Positions 63,486 to 64,000 of a DNA stretch of 64,000 bases are shown here, piece by piece; position 1 is the first letter of the stretch; every line of letters starts with the position of its first letter. The notes under the pieces were generated by a model. That model was not told the origin of the DNA. It worked only from the letters and a program-made list of their open reading frames with translations, and ran no database searches. Made by a program: the position numbers and the translations under genes. The stretch spans positions 62,001 through 126,000 of the forward strand of contig JABSOZ010000016.1 of the NCBI GenBank assembly GCA_013215295.1, in the 5' to 3' direction. This DNA is from Colwellia sp. Its GTDB lineage: Bacteria > Pseudomonadota > Gammaproteobacteria > Enterobacterales > Alteromonadaceae.

Positions 63486-64000
63486 ATGAATATATTAACT
63501 TATAAAAAAATAGCGGCTAACTTTTCTCCGTGGTCCCCCGTTTATGGTGATGTTGCTCAAGCGGTTATTAATTTCATATCATTAGAACGTTTTGATGTTA
63601 TCCATATTGGATCTACATCATTTAAAGTGGGTGGCAAAGGGATAATAGACTTAGCGCTGTTATATAAAAGCAATGAATTAGCTTTAGCCACTCAACATTT
63701 ATCAAGGTTAGGTTTTCAAGACCAAATTAGCATAAAACCCTTTCCTGCTGAACGCCCTCGAAAAGATGGTGCTGTTAATGTGAATGGAAAAGAGTATTAC
63801 CTTCATATACACGTTATCGCTAATGAATGTGATGAGCATAATGAGTTACTAAAATACAAAAATTACATGTTAGATAATTCCACGGCAAGAAAAGCGTATG
63901 AGGATTCTAAGAAAATAATTCTAGCTGATGGCTTTACCGATCAAGATGATTACGGAAAAAAGAAATCACCTTTTGTAAAATCTGTATTAGATAAGATTAA
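63486..64000 (+). CDS. GrpB-family protein, 3' end beyond window
   Basis: Open frame from ATG 63486 to the window edge (171 codons) with no stop. The segment DVIHIGSTSF, followed by KGIIDLALLY, is the GrpB-family nucleotidyltransferase-fold motif (usually HIGSTAVPGL then KPIIDI), with YYLHIHVI and a Lys-rich C-terminal helix also in place. The VPGL portion is altered to FKVG. GrpB-family proteins are mostly uncharacterised; some are fused to CoaE. AAGG precedes the ATG. Only a few residues are likely missing at the C-terminus. Confidence 0.85.
   Translation, partial: MNILTYKKIAANFSPWSPVYGDVAQAVINFISLERFDVIHIGSTSFKVGGKGIIDLALLYKSNELALATQHLSRLGFQDQISIKPFPAERPRKDGAVNVNGKEYYLHIHVIANECDEHNELLKYKNYMLDNSTARKAYEDSKKIILADGFTDQDDYGKKKSPFVKSVLDKI

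Noticed and set aside
1-64000. CRISPR arrays, tRNA, rRNA, insertion sequences or prophage
   Set aside because: No regularly spaced direct repeats, cloverleaf-like segments, transposase ORFs or phage structural genes were found on reading both strands. A tRNA or CRISPR scanner was not available to confirm.

Overview
The window looks like a chromosomal segment of a low-GC marine gammaproteobacterium of the Alteromonadales, most like Colwelliaceae (Colwellia or Thalassotalea). That placement is inferred from AT-rich DNA, TonB-dependent receptors without SusD partners, and the mix of Alteromonadales-type sugar transporters and regulators. No rRNA, tRNA, CRISPR array, insertion sequence or phage module was recognised.

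Region 1 (1-7.2 kb) is galactose use and housekeeping. A 5'-truncated galT overlaps galK, followed by an SSS-family Na+/sugar symporter with a terminator, then a galM-type mutarotase. An MsbA-like ABC exporter lies on the other strand. Region 2 (7.5-11.3 kb) is a run of small plus-strand genes: a broken esterase remnant, DinB-like, an unknown, an NTF2/lumazine-binding-like protein, LysE, a small outer-membrane barrel and a tautomerase-like protein. Two members are preceded by closely related short palindromes. Region 3 (11.4-20.8 kb) has a PadR / prefix-domain membrane protein / M1 peptidase operon and a sigma factor fused to a membrane tail. These are followed by a plus-strand set: CIA30-like protein, acyltransferase, small coiled-coil membrane protein and serine hydrolase.

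Region 4 (20.8-63.2 kb) is a large beta-glucan utilisation locus. Its first half (20.8-39.8 kb) holds a LacI regulator, a GPH symporter and a GH1 beta-glucosidase. Next come a GluP-type sugar transporter, three flavin-dependent halogenase-family genes and a TonB-dependent receptor. It closes with an operon of GPH symporter, GH94 phosphorylase, gluconokinase and a CBM9-like protein. Six 14-bp sites of the type TGWAAGCGCTTWCA lie in its two divergent promoter regions, and a seventh precedes the GH3 gene at 60.6 kb. They point to one LacI-type regulon. The GH94 plus gluconokinase pair, with an Arg-x-x-x-Lys pair in the acceptor region, suggests phosphorolysis of an aldonic disaccharide (cellobionate-like) to glucose-1-phosphate and gluconate.

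The second half (39.9-57 kb) lacks that operator. It carries a lipoprotein GH3, a second GluP, a membrane-anchored AraC-type regulator, GH30, a GH5 lipoprotein with FN3, CBM6 and CBM4/9-like modules, a second TonB-dependent receptor and a GH16-like lipoprotein with two CBM6 repeats. In that GH16 the general-acid Glu is replaced by Asn, so it may be a glucan-binding protein rather than an enzyme. The set of families (GH16, GH5, GH30, GH3, GH1) fits laminarin-type beta-1,3/1,6-glucan. A BenE-family transporter and an XRE-cupin regulator share a promoter with two palindromes, and sit inside the locus before a secreted unknown and a second GH3. The window ends inside a GrpB-family gene.
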